Below are positions 11,880-23,200 of a stretch of 64,000 bases of DNA, piece after piece. Positions within the stretch are counted from its first letter, which is position 1, and every line of letters begins with the position of its first letter. The stretch comes from Physcia stellaris (Eukaryota > Ascomycota > Lecanoromycetes > Caliciales > Physciaceae). Under the pieces are notes generated by a model. It did no database searches. It saw nothing but the letters and a program-made list of their open reading frames with translations, and was not told where the DNA came from. A program made the translations under genes and the position numbers. The stretch spans positions 62,001 to 126,000 of the forward strand of contig JABSSW010000012.1 in the NCBI GenBank assembly GCA_018902385.1, read 5' to 3'.

Positions 11880-12240
11880 ATAAACTTAACGTTCAAAGAT
11901 TTTTTTTTTTTTGAATATTGTATTTCGCGTATGTAATTCGTGTAAAATTGTAATTTGTGTGTATAAATTATTAAATATGTTGCGTGTATATATTTGTGCG
12001 TGTGTTTCGTGTTTGTGTTTTGTGTATATCGTTTGAATATGTATGTCGTATGTGTGTTTCGTATTGTGTATTTTGTAAATTTGTTATTCGAATGCATGTA
12101 TCGTGTGTATATTTTTCGTGTGTAAATGTGTGAAAATGTAAAAAATGTGAATGATTGATTAAATTATATTCGTGCGCAAAAATTAAAAGAAAATTTCGTT
12201 GTTTATATATTGCAAAAAAATAAAATTTTATTATTAAATT
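11880..12240. other. GT-rich low-complexity spacer
   Basis: This stretch is dominated by TATGTATGTCGTATGTGTGTTTCG-like GT/CG runs and has a close counterpart in copy 2 (about 23240-23500). I see no gene. As the far upstream region of the helicase gene it could hold its promoter, but no element can be named. Confidence 0.6.
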
Positions 12241-12672
12241 TATTAAATTTATTCGTGCATTAAATTGAATATTTATTTATTCATTGCACGAATATTTATT
12301 TATTCATGCACGAATATTTATTTATTCATGCACGAATATTTATTTATTCGTGCATGAATATTTATTTATTCGTGCATGAATAAATTTTTATTGTAAATTA
12401 AATTTATTGTTAAAAATATTAAATTTATTCGTGTATGAATTAAATAATATTTCAAATAAATTTATTCGTGTATCAATTAAATTTATTCGCACGAATATTT
12501 ATTTATTGCATGAATAAATTGCATTGAATATTTATTTATTGTGCATGCATTAAATTATATTTATTATATTCGCGCATGAATTAAATTTATTCGATGTAAA
12601 AATATTTATTGTATATTTATTTAATCGTGCACGAATATTTATTTATTCGTGCATGAATATTTATTTATTTAA
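12240..12672. repeat. 22-bp palindrome-bearing array, copy 1 (left part)
   Basis: Units of 22 bp consist of a 14-bp dyad ATTCRTGCAYGAAT followed by ATTTATTT-like spacer. Several units here are diverged. The array is interrupted at about 12673 by foreign DNA and resumes for a short stretch at about 15140-15180. Confidence 0.85.
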
Positions 12673-13538
12673 ATGCACAAGTAGGCCCGGAAGTTTTTTT
12701 AAAAACTTTGTCGAGAACTCTTAGGGTTAGGGTCAAATCTGATAAGATTACGAAATCAGGGTCCCTTGCGATCTCATCGATTTCGCACCTTAATAGCTTT
12801 TAACCCAGTAAGTAAACCATACACTCGAAGGCTTGTTTTGAAGCACGAAGTGAGTACTATTCAAAGAATCAAAAATATCGAAAATCGAGCGAGTGCGCAT
12901 TGAGTTATGGTGGATATGGCATTGTTGCTTCGCAGGCGTTGTTGCGGAGTTGTTCTACAGGCACATTTCTAGCATGACCTTTCAAGCCCCAGAACTATTG
13001 CGATAATGAACCGATTTCTGTTATTTTTGCAGCATTGGAATGCGCTCATTCTTCTACAATCCTGGCTAGATAAGTGGAAATTATACTTGATTTGATTGAT
13101 GTGCAGGTTGTAAATCAACTGCAACAACAAACTACATTTTTGGTTTGGCCGCCAAGTAGACCCTGAGCTAGCTAAATCGGGAAAGAGTGCCGCAAATCTG
13201 AAGTCCATAACTGGGGGTCTCAATGCCAGGCATGGAGTCTGAACTGCAGAAATTGCAGTCATTTGACCATATCTTCGAAGCATATCATGGTTTCGATTGG
13301 GTATAGCGCAATAGGGTATCAGGATAGATTTGCCCTGATATTGGCCATTCTGGATACTATGTACATATGCTGGTCCCAGAATTCTGACTGGCCTGGCCAT
13401 CTGCGGCAGAGATATCGAGAATATGCCATACAAATCGGGCCTGTTTCTCCAGCGAGGTCTTCTGGCTTATTAAGGCTCGAAAAGCTCGAATCTGCAGTCT
13501 TTGCATCGGTGTATGCCTGCGGAAGTGATCCGCGCATG

Positions 13539-13640
13539 GAGGCATTCGGTGAGGCATTCGGTGAGGCATTCGGTGAGGCATTCGGTGAGGCATTTGCTGA
13601 GGCATTTATGGAGCATTCGGTGGAGCATTTGATAAGGCAT
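13539..13640 (+). repeat. 12-bp tandem repeat GAGGCATTCGGT
   Basis: Four exact units (13539, 13551, 13563, 13575) are followed by three or four diverged ones (GAGGCATTTGCT, GAGGCATTTATG, GAGCATTCGGTG). Being a multiple of three it gives in-frame repeats in every frame, which creates several short spurious frames here. Confidence 0.85.
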
Positions 13641-13689
13641 TTGGTGGAGGTCGATTCGGCCTGAAGAGGGCAATTCGTGGAGGTTATAT

Positions 13690-14909
13690 CGACCATGGCA
13701 TACTCGAGTAAAGCTCTCTTTTTGCTTCCATTTATGCTCGTCTGCTTCGGTTCTCAATTCAACCAACTCGCTCCATTGCACTTCGTCGTCGTCAGAACGA
13801 TTGTCAGAATCGATCGATTCGTCGGTCATATATGTATCGTCCGACTCATCAGAATCGTCCGGCTCGTCTGGCCAAGCTGAATGCTTTTCCCTTTCTATTC
13901 TTGTTGCCTCCGCTTTCACTCTTTCGTTCGCCTTTTTCGCCCGCTTGATATCCTTTGCAAGTTGAGCTTCTTCGGGGTTGGGATATTGTGTGGAGGATCA
14001 AGTTTCCATCTCTTTCTTTGCATCGCATTGCAGGCGTATTTCGTCAACGATTTGAGAAGAAAACGACTGCTATGTCTGACTATTTCCTCCCTCATATGCA
14101 AGCGAATTTTCTCCTCATCGTTGGCTCGAACAGCCGTAGAAAGAGGAGAGTAATACTTCTTGAATTTGCAATGAGCATAACCACTCCATACAGAACGCTC
14201 CGTCCAAGGTTGAAAACGAAAATGCTCTTGAAACAAAGCCCCTCCAGACAGTCCTAACCGATATTCGAGATCCGAAGAAAGTTCTCCATTGATTCGTATG
14301 ATTTCAGATCGTTCCAATTCGCCAAAAGTATTGAAAGATCTGACCCTCCCAAGCTTCCTGATCCTTTTGCAGCAGTTTTTGCTGTGATTCCACTTGAGAA
14401 CGCGTATGTGTCTTAACCTTTGAAACATCGAATGCAACGTCAAACATGGGACGTGCTTTAGTCATTGGATCCTGAATAATAGCTGGCTGTGGGACCGGAT
14501 AGATTCCAGGCTCTTGTCTATCCAACGTCATTCCATTTCGGCCATTGATTGTTAGTGAGGCTCTCGAAACTCGACGGGTGTTTGAGGTGTAACAGTCATT
14601 GAATGACATTCGTAGGGAGCGCTGATTTCGATCGATGCAGCAGCAGAAGTAAAGGTAGACGTAGAAGTAGGAGTAAGTTTCTGGAGAGCACCCCGTTTCT
14701 CTCGCTCTTTGGCATGGCGATTTGCTGCACCACGCGAACGCGCCGTAGTAGGAAGGCCTAAATCCAACGTCAGCTGCATGATTTGTTGGGATTCGTTGAA
14801 ATTCTCGTGGTTGAGTTGATATGGAGTTGAAGTTGATGTTGTTGTTGGTGTTTGGATCATCGAACCCCGAATCCATCAATTTGTATGCGATCAAAACTCC
14901 GCATTTCAA
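13690..14909 (-). pseudogene. Unrecognised degraded minus-strand gene in the insertion
   Basis: Minus-strand frames 14909-14304, 14860-14552, 14443-13916 and 13919-13470 succeed one another with coding-like composition. The first has N-H-E-N-F-N-E-S and a basic R-S-R-G-A-A-N-R-H-A-K-E-R-E-K-R patch. The next contains Q-P-W-T-E-R-S-V-W-S-G-Y. The last has an acidic D-E-P-D-D-S-D-E-S-D-D run. No single frame or clear intron set joins them, so it is either broken or spliced in a way I could not resolve. I do not recognise the product; a gene of the inserted element is the simplest reading. Confidence 0.35.
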
Positions 14910-15323
14910 TAACTCGATGCGCCCACGTCAGAATTTAACAAACGTTACAGTATTGGATTCCCCTCATTAAACTCTACAACTTTGACTACATAAACAAAAA
15001 TCATATCAAGTTCTTATTTGGTGTGCAATGTGCGAAAAAGTTGCACCAAAACTTTGATGTTCTTCGCCAAGATTGGTCTAACCCAATAAGGAAGTAAACT
15101 TTTTGTAGAGGAAACGATAGATATTTTTTTATAGGTTGTGTTCTATTAATTAATTTATTCGTGCATGAATAAAAATATTCATTTATGAATTAAATATATT
15201 TTTGAATTAATTTTTTTGTTTATTTAAACAATCATTATTTTATCTTTAAATTTTTGTTGATTCAAATCATTTATTCAATTACAATTCATCATACAACGAA
15301 TTTATTTATTATTCATCATAAAC

Positions 15324-15667
15324 ATGTCGATTTTTGTACACGAAAACTCTAACGAATACTTTACAACAATCGACGATTTCGAAACATATTTTGTTGATTA
15401 TATTGATTCAATTTCAACTTTTATATTCAATGACGAATTTTTGATTTATTTGCTTAAATCAAAACAAAATATCGAGAATTATTTTTGGATAAATATTGTT
15501 TATGATGACGAAAACGATGAAAAACGATGAATAAAATTATAATTCGTGAATATAAACGATTTAATGTAAGTGATCAATAATTTGTATTAAAAATTATAAA
15601 ATTCTAATTGTTATAGAAATTTATTCAATTTTCGAACGAACAAGAAAATTATTTTGAGAATTTGTGA
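15324..15667 (+). pseudogene. Small unit gene, copy 1 (one-base deletion)
   Basis: This is the copy of the small spliced gene at 25061-25405, with the same start (M-S-I-F-V-H-E-N), the same intron (GTAAGT donor after 15565, TAG acceptor at 15616) and the same ending. Relative to copy 2 it lacks one T near 15529, which shifts the frame after E-N-D-E-K-R. The product is unknown. Confidence 0.6.
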
Positions 15668-15849
15668 TCATAAAATTCAATAATTTTTCGAAATACAATG
15701 TAAATTTTGAACATCGAATTTTATTGCTTTAATTTATTAATTTATTTTTAATATACAGTGATAACATGTTAATTTTTTTTTTATTTACAATTTATATATC
15801 AATTTTAATAGCAATTTCAATAACGTTTTTTTTTTCATAAAATTGTCAA

Positions 15850-17330
15850 ATTTTACGTCAATTTTCAAATCGATTGTACGCAAATAAATTCGATATTCGA
15901 ATTATTTTTTCGACGAAAATTTCAAAAATTCGTATAAAATTAATCGTTAATGCGATTAATTTCAATTTTATCACTTTTTAATTTCATTTTTCACGTAAAT
16001 TTCATAATTGATTTTAGAATTTCGATACGTGTAATATTTATCGAGAAATGACTTCACGTTCAATCAAAAGTCGAAACTTCGAGAAATTTACGAGTTCAAA
16101 AATTTTAAAAATTCGTAACAAATTAGTCGTCATTTCGATTCGACTCAATCTCATCACTTTTCATTTCTATTTTCTACGTAGATTTCAGAACTGGTTTCAA
16201 ATTTTCGATACGTGTAATATTCATCGAGAAACGGCTCCACTTCCAACCAAATCTCGGAACTTCGAGAAAATTCGAGTCAAAAAAATTTGAAAAATTCGTA
16301 ACAAATTAGCCGCTAGCCCGATCCGGCCCAACCTCACCACTTTTCAATTCTATTTTTTACGTCGATTTCAAAACTGGTTTTAGATTTTCGATACGTGTAA
16401 TTTTCATCGAGAAACGACTCCACTTCCAACCAAATCTCGGGACTTCGAGAAAATTCGAGTCAGAAAAATTTCAAAAATTTGTAACAAATTAGTCGCTAGC
16501 CCGATCCGGCCCAACCTCACCACTTTTCAATTCTATTTTTTACGTAGATTTCAGAACTGGTTTTAGATTTTCGATACGTGTAATTTTCATCGAGAAACGA
16601 CTCCACTTCCAACCAAATCTCGGGACTTCGAGAAAATTCGAGTCAGAAAAGTTTCAAAAATTCGTAACAAATTAGCCGCTAGCCCGATCCGGCCCAATCC
16701 CACCACTTTTCAATTCTATTTTTTACGTAGATTTCAGAACTGGTTTTGAATTTTCGATACGTGTAATATTCATCGAGAAACGGCTCCACTTCCAACCAAA
16801 TCTCGGAACTTCGAGAAATTTCGAGTTAACAAGATTTCAAAAATTCGTAACAAATTAGCCGCTAGCCCGATCCGGCCCAACCCCACCACTTTTCAATTTC
16901 AATTTTTACGTAGATTTCAGAACTGGTTTTAGATTTTCGATACGTGTAATATTCATTGAGAATCGGCTTCACTTTCAATCAAATCTCGAAGTTCTCAATT
17001 TGAAAAATTCGTAGCAATTTAGCCGCTAGCCCGATCCGGCCCAACCCCACCACTTTTCAATTCTATTTTTTACGTAGATTTCAGAACTGGTTTCAGATTT
17101 TTGATACGTGTAATATTCATCGAGAAACGACTCCACTTCCAACCAAATCTCGGGACTTCGAGAAATTTCGAGTGAGCAAAATTTCAAAAATTCGTAACAA
17201 ATTAGCCGCTAACCCGATCCGGACAAACTATATGTCTTTTTAACTCCGTTTTTTACGTAGATTTCAGAACTGGTTTCAAAATTTCGATAAGTGCAATATT
17301 CATCGAGAAACGACTCCACTTCCAACAGAT
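15850..17330. repeat. 183-bp satellite array, copy 1 (7 good units plus degraded left end)
   Basis: The anchor TACGTAGATTTCAGAACTGG recurs at 16175, 16358 (variant), 16541, 16724, 16907, 17071 and 17254. The period is 183 bp except for one 164-bp unit before 17071. Each good unit contains CTCCACTTCCAACCAAATCTC and GCCCGATCCGGCCCAACC. Leftward units are progressively changed, with CC becoming TC (compare 16124-16156 with 16308-16340). The motif CTCCACTTCCAAC also appears inverted at the terminus to the right. No gene is called here. Confidence 0.9.
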
Positions 17331-17430
17331 CCTCTAGTGGTTGGAAGTGGAGCTAAGTAACCCTAACCCCACCCACCAAATCGGTTGGAAGTGGTGCACC
17401 ACTTCCGTTAGAGTGGATGTTAGATTTATC
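17312..17430. repeat. Unit terminus, copy 1: hairpin, telomere-like motif, 20-bp palindrome
   Basis: CTCCACTTCCAAC is followed after a short loop by its inverse GTTGGAAGTGGAG. Next come TAACCCTAACCCC (17358-17370, resembling two telomere repeats) and the perfect palindrome GGAAGTGGTGCACCACTTCC (17387-17406). The shared sequence stops at about 17430; to its right lies the truncated tail of the copy-2 helicase. The same sequence ends copy 2 at 27343 against different DNA, so this is the real edge of a unit. Confidence 0.8.
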
Positions 17431-18411
17431 GTCGTTTGAATTTTCGTTTGAATTTTCGATTGAATTCGCACTGTTTGACAATTGTATAAATTCGTTGTTG
17501 AATATTTCGTTGTTTTCGTCATTTGTCATATCAATTTCGCGTGTGTTTTGATTTTGATGTGTTTCAAACAATTTTTTCGTTTGTTGTTGATTTCGTAAAT
17601 TTCGTTTTTGTAATCGAACGTTTTGAGTTGAATATATTTCGCGACAACGTTTCGATTCTTCGTCGTTAATATTTTGATGAAATTCGTCGTTTTGAACGAA
17701 ATCGTCAATTGATAAAATGAAATTCATCGTTGCTGTTTTTTGTTTTCGACATTTTCGAACATATTTGTTGTATTCGTTTTGAACAAACGAATCGTACATG
17801 TTTAATGTTTTGTTTTTTCGAACAATTTCATCGACAATTTCGTCGTCTGAAGACGATGATATATCGTATAAATTGTTATCATCGATTAAGAATTTCGGTT
17901 GTTTTTTTGTAACGTTTTTTGTAACGTTTTGAGTTGATTTTTTTTCGTGATAATAATCATACGTTTTTTCGTCGATTAAATCGTAAAATTCTGAACTATT
18001 TACGAAATTTTCAATTGACATTATCATATTACGAATCATTGTTTTGTTTTTGACGTCTTTGCGTGCTTGTTTGACATATTCTTTGTATTTTTCTTTCACA
18101 ATATTGTCTTGTTTGTTGAAAGATGCTGTTTCGAATTTTGAATCGATACTTGAATTCGAAATCGAATCATGACTCGATTTTTGTATTATATTCGACGAAA
18201 TTTTGTCATTATCACGTTGACTTATATTTAACGTTGATTCGAATTGTAAATGCAAAGAATCGTTTGATTTTCGACGTGATAAATCGATCGATTCGTTGTT
18301 TGATTCGTTATTTGATTCGTCGTTTGAATCGTTATTTGATTCGTCGTTTGAATCGTTATTCGATTCGTCATTTGATTCGTCATTAGATTCGTCGTTTGAT
18401 ATGTCAATCAA
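17431..18411 (-). pseudogene. Helicase C-terminal tail, copy 2, truncated at the unit junction
   Basis: The frame at 18411-17353 starts in a S-N-D-E repeat and contains two related segments of about 45 residues: one around Y-K-E-Y-V...N-K-T-M-I...S-I-E-N-F-V and one around Y-N-K-Y-V...T-M-N-F-I-L-S-I-D-D-F-V. This suggests an internal duplication. After S-N-E-N-S-N-D-D-K the frame runs into the terminus of copy 1, so the last part of the annotated frame (17353-17430) is not helicase. A frame change near 18450 separates it from the core. Confidence 0.65.
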
Positions 18412-21400
18412 TTTATTATTTGATTTATCGTTGAATTGAACGTTCGATTGTTTTTTGATTCGTTATTTGAATTTTTCGATTGAATTCGTCGTTCTTTGTT
18501 AGAATTGTGAATTTTCATTAATTCTGAAATTAATGTATCGAAATTTTGAATAAATTCGTTAATAATATGCATAGCGTGTATGCAATCTGTGTCGAATATT
18601 GAAGATTTTTGACAAATAAATTTCGAAAACGTTAAAGAAGTCGAATTCGAATTCGATTTCGAAAAATTCGTTAAATGCGAATTCGTCAAAAATTTTTCTT
18701 TGTGACAAAACGCAATAGTTAACAATACGTACAAAGACGTCGTTAAATATTGACATTTGTTATTTTTTCGTGTATTGTTACACAATTTTTGCGGCAATAA
18801 ACAATAATAACAAGAAAATTCTTGAACGAGTAATTTGTTTTTCGTTATTTCGTCTTTGATATTCTTTGCTAAAACTTGAAAATCGTGACGTTTTTCATGT
18901 TTACAATTTGACGTTTCGTGTAAATGCATATCGTCAAATTTTCTGTGACGAAAACAATTGAAACAAAAATTCGAAAATTTTTCGTAATATCGTAAAAAAT
19001 TCGATTCTTCGTGAAATTTCGACGAAATTTTCGAAATTTCGTTTGTTTTTTGTTGTTGTAATTCGTTGAATCGTGTTTCACATAAATAACATAGATTTTG
19101 ATTGTGTGAACATTCTTCTGTTTTTTTATTGTCGAAATAATTGTCGAGAACACGTCGTAAGCATTTTTTTTCTAATAAATATGCATGTAACATATTTCGA
19201 TCAATTTGAAAAACGTCGTTTTCTTTTGTTATTTTTCGATCGATTTTTTGTTCTATTTTTCGTGATAGAAAACCGTAAGAAACGAAAAAAATCGATGTTG
19301 CGTTTTCGTTATTACGATCGACTCGTCCGATTTGTTGATCAACAGTAATCATTGAATCGTGTTTTGAAACGTGTAAAACGTATTTTATTGACGAATAATC
19401 GATTCCTTCGTTAAATGCTGAAGTAGCAATTAAAATACGTTGATTTTTGTCTTGAAAAAACGATTTTTGAGTCGATTCTTTTTTTTCTTGTGTCATTTTC
19501 GCGTGATAATACAACGTTTTGTAATTATTTGCAAAATCTTCACATTGTTGTTTTTCTGTTGTATATATCAATATTTTTTCGTCGTTTTTTAACGTATCAT
19601 AAAGTTCATTTTTGATACAATTTTTCAAATCTTCAAATATATCGATATTTTGTTTGTGTTCTCGAACGATATATTTGATGTTATTTCGTGTTGTTGTTGT
19701 GTGAAATATTTCGTATTTTTGAATCGAAAATTGCGTCATTATTTCTTGTAAAATTTCTGTTGTAAAACTTGCTGACAAAAATATTAATTGAATTTTATAC
19801 AAATTGATTTGTGACAGATGTTTCATGATATATCGAAATTGTTTATGCAAAACAATCAAATGTGCTTCGTCGAAAAAAAGTCGAATATGTTTATTTTGTC
19901 GAATTTGTAACGATAAATAATCGTAAAACGTTGAATTTTCGAGTAAACTTTCGTAAGATAACAATTGTAAATTTGACGAATGTTGTTCGTTGTTTTCGAA
20001 TATTTCTGCGTGAATATTGAGCGTTTTCAATCGTTGATTCATGTCGAATTTTAACGATACAAGTGGCAACGCTACAAAGTTAATTGTTTCTTTCGAAATA
20101 AATGACGACAACATAAATAACAGACTTTTTCCTGTTCCGGTTCCTGCTCGAAAAAACACATTCGAAACGTTATTTTCGATTGCTTTTATTGATTCGAATT
20201 GTGCGTTTGATTTAAACGTTGCTTTTGAATTTTTGAAAAATCGTTGTAACGATAAATTTAAATCAAGAACGTTTTCGTTAACATCTCGTGTTAATAACGA
20301 CGTATTGAAAGATATTTCATTTGACGTTTTTAATTTTTTGTTTGTTGTTATAACGTTGTCGTCGTCGTCGTTTGAATTCGAACGAATACGTTTCGTAATC
20401 GTATTTTCGTTTAAATTTAAACGAGAACGTTTCGTAATCGTATTTTCGTTTAAATTGAAAAATTCTTGATATTTTTTGCAGAATTTTAACGCTTCGAGTT
20501 GTGCATTTTTTGACGTATTTATTAACGTATGTTGATCGCGTTCGTAATGAAATTGATTCGTTTTACGAGAATGATTCGCTTGTATAAATTGTATTGATTC
20601 GTCGTTGTCAGAATTCGACGAATCGTTGTCATTGTAATTCGAAATCAAAATTCGTTCACGAATAATATACGTCATAACTTGACGTAACATCGCGATTCGT
20701 AACGGCGTTTGAATATAATGTAACGATTTTAATTTAATAAAATCAGACATTGATTCAGATGTGAATGTTTTGTCGTTATTTTCGAATAAATGAATCGATG
20801 ATAACGTTGTCGAATGTAAATAACGAATTTGAAGAAATTCGTAAAATGATTGAACGAAAAGTAAATAATAAACGATAATTTTTGAAACGCGATCGTTACA
20901 AAATCGAATATTTTTACTGTTTTTTCGTTGTTTCGATTGATTTTTGTGATATCGTAAATTAAACATGATTAATTTCGATGTTTCGTCGTAAAAAACTTCT
21001 CGTAATCCCGTATGTAACGAATTTTTGAATTTTGTTTTAATAATTTCTTCGCCACGAGCAAACGCTTCTGTTGTTAAATAAATAACAATTAATAACAACT
21101 TTAAAAAGTCTTTTCGATGTTGTAAATATGTCGAAATTTGATTGTTATTAATTGTTGTATTTTTGCCGTGAAAAAAACGATGAAATTCAGTCGTTGTTTT
21201 GAAAAAACGTCGAATAAGAAATTGTTTTAAATGCGAAAAATCTTGATTTTTCGTGACGTGTTCGACGAAATAAAATTGATTTTTTTGTTCATGTAAATCG
21301 TCATAAATTTCGTTAAGATTAATTGACGTTTCGAGTTCGTTTTTATCGATTTGTAACAAATTTTCGAATAATTCTCGTTCAAGATCGTCGATTAATTGAT

Positions 21401-22382
21401 TGAAAAAAATTCGTAATTTGTTGATTGAAATTTCAACGTTATCGTATCGAAGAATATCGTTAAAAACGTCTGTAATTTTCGAATTTCCCGTTTCGTTCAT
21501 CGAGATTTTTCGCGTTAAAGCTCGATAATTTTGTATTGTTTCGAAACAATTTCGTGAATCGTTTGATACGTGTTCGAGTAAATTTTCGTGAAAAAACGTT
21601 GACAAATTGAAATCGTTTTCGTCGTTATCGTTTGCTTGATTGTTTCGATAATTAACGTACAACATGTAAAAATATCGAAACATGTAAAGTAATTTGCTGC
21701 ATAATTTTTCGATCATTGACGTTTTAATAAACGTTTTATGAACAGAACTTATTGATTTGCAAATAAAAAATGTGACAACAATACTGTCAAACGTTGCGTG
21801 TTTGTCGAGACGTTTTTGTTCTGTTTTTTGACACAACAATTCAAACGTTAATCGAATAATAGACGTTTTAATTATTTGTTTAAATTCGTCTTGTTGTTTT
21901 TTGTTGTCAATTTCGTTGATTCGAGACAAAAGTTGTGTAATTAATCGAATAGATTGAGCAATTTTCGTTGTAATAATCGATTGCGAATAATTCGATTTTT
22001 CAATTTCGATTGAATAATAAATATAACAAATTAAATCTGCAAACGTCGAATAATAATCTTGATTTGTCGATGTATTTTGCAATTCTTGAAACGAATTCAT
22101 TTTTTTGTTATGTGACGCAATATCGCTTGCTTTGTCTGTATGTAACAATTGTTTCAATCTGATATCGAATTTTTGAATTAATTCGTTCGATTCGATTGCA
22201 AGTTCAATCGTTAATTCGTGTAAACAACGTAATTGTTCGTGTTGTTTCAAGAATTTTGTATTAACAGATTGTATTAAATCGTCAATATTTTTGTTTTCAA
22301 GATATTCGTGAAAATATGATTGTTGTAAAAACAAATTGTATTCTTTGAATTGCGTCGTTTCGTTTCGTTGAATTGATTGCAT
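18408..22382 (-). pseudogene. Telomere-linked RecQ-type helicase core, copy 2
   Basis: This 1324-residue frame joins part of the N-terminal region and the helicase core without a break. Walker A is intact (A-G-T-G-T-G-K-S, about 746-753), as are D-E-A-H (about 838), L-S-A-S and N-E-G-I-D-Y. Motif VI reads Q-Q-I-G-R-V-D-R instead of G-R-A-G-R, so the arginine-finger region is damaged. Cys modules C-Y-L-C, C-F-N-C and C-Y-Y-C-L-L-P-Q follow, as in other fungal telomere-linked helicases. Compared with copy 1, the part corresponding to its residues about 125-150 is shortened. Trp is absent and Pro is seen about three times. The N-terminal finger module is shifted out of frame upstream. Confidence 0.8.
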
Positions 22383-22393
22383 TTTGATATCGT

Positions 22394-22977
22394 TTAATTG
22401 TTGATTATATTCGTTGATTCGATTTGTTTCGTCGTTTGAAAAATTTGTTTGTAACGTTGAATTTTGACGTGTATCGTTAATTTGATTGTCGTTGAATAAA
22501 ACAGCGAAATATTTTCGATATCGATTTGTTGTAAAAATTTGCGCGTAAATATTCGAATCGTAAAACGATTTTGTTGAATGAGTCGTATTTTTGAGATTAT
22601 GTTTTTGTTACAATGCATACGCATTGTTTTGTCGTCTCGTACGACATACGAACAACTTTTACACGAAAAAGCGTCGTTATATGTGTATAAAAACGAAAAA
22701 AATGCTTGAAATTTTCCGGAATTTGAATATCTTTCGTTGAAACAAGTGAATATTTTTTCAATTCGTTGATAATTGTTTTTTTCTCGTTGAAAGTTAAATT
22801 TCGATGTTGAACGTTAGAATTGAAATGAGTATTCGATTTATCGTTGTTTTCGTTGTTTATAACGACGTGACATTTTGTACAAAAAACAACTTTGAATTCT
22901 TCATTGTAATAAAGAAAATCGTTAATTTGTTGAACGTTGTCAATAACGTTAGAATTGTTAATATCGTAAAAAGACAT
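22394..22977 (-). pseudogene. OrsD/DUF3505-like zinc-finger N-terminus of helicase, copy 2
   Basis: Frame 22977-22597 (ATG at 22977, M-S-F-Y-D-I-N-N) holds the first Cys pair V-F-C-T-K-C and the conserved stretch N-E-L-K-K-Y-S-L-V-S-T-K-D-I-Q. The second finger is out of frame relative to copy 1 between about 22720 and 22600, and the next frame begins M-R-M-H-C-N-K. Copy 1 reads through the second finger and copy 2 through the first, so each copy shows a part the other has lost. The role as a DNA- or protein-binding module is inferred from the OrsD/DUF3505 resemblance. Confidence 0.6.
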
Positions 22978-23019
22978 TTTCAAAAAGATTTTTTTTTAAT
23001 GAAACAAATAGAAATAACA

Positions 23020-23200
23020 ACGTAAACAATAAAACAATAAAACAATAAAACAATAAAACAATAAAACAATAAAACAATAAAGCAATAAAAAATAAAGCAA
23101 TAAAGCAATAAAACAATAAAACAATAAAACAATAAATAAAAAACAATAAAACAATAAAACAATAAAGCAATAAAGCAACAATAAAAAAACAATTGAAAAA
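23020..23200. repeat. Octamer array (AAAACAAT)n, copy 2
   Basis: This is the same AAAACAAT array as in copy 1, again immediately upstream of the helicase start, with some AAAGCAAT units. It is shorter than in copy 1 and not split. A GT-rich spacer resembling 11880-12240 follows to about 23500. Hydrophobic frames here are repeat translations. Confidence 0.9.

Larger units (their letters stand above)
12673..15140. mobile_element. GC-normal insertion of about 2.5 kb in copy 1, unidentified
   Basis: Copy 2 runs through the equivalent point in uninterrupted 22-bp repeats, so this segment is an insertion or replacement. It has ordinary base composition with plenty of GG and CC. Its left end has TTAGGGTTAGGG (12721-12732) and its right end CTAACCCAATAAGG (about 15080-15093), giving weak inverted similarity near the two edges. 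I could not define a clean target-site duplication because the target is repetitive. It contains a degraded minus-strand gene and a 12-bp tandem repeat. No transposase was recognised. Confidence 0.6.
5160..17430. other. Tandem subtelomere-like unit, copy 1
   Basis: This is the first of two same-orientation copies sharing order and high identity: helicase gene (minus), octamer array, GT-rich spacer, 22-bp palindrome array, small plus-strand gene, 183-bp array and palindromic terminus. Copy 1 extends further left than copy 2, including the helicase tail lost from copy 2. It also carries a GC-normal insertion of about 2.5 kb at 12673-15140 that copy 2 lacks. The right end is the same sequence that ends copy 2. 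The left limit is uncertain. Confidence 0.8.

Noticed and set aside
12721-12732. TTAGGGTTAGGG as a true interstitial telomere tract; also GGGTTAGGGTT near 60445
   Set aside because: Two units or fewer can occur by chance; only the recurrent motif at the unit termini was kept as a finding.
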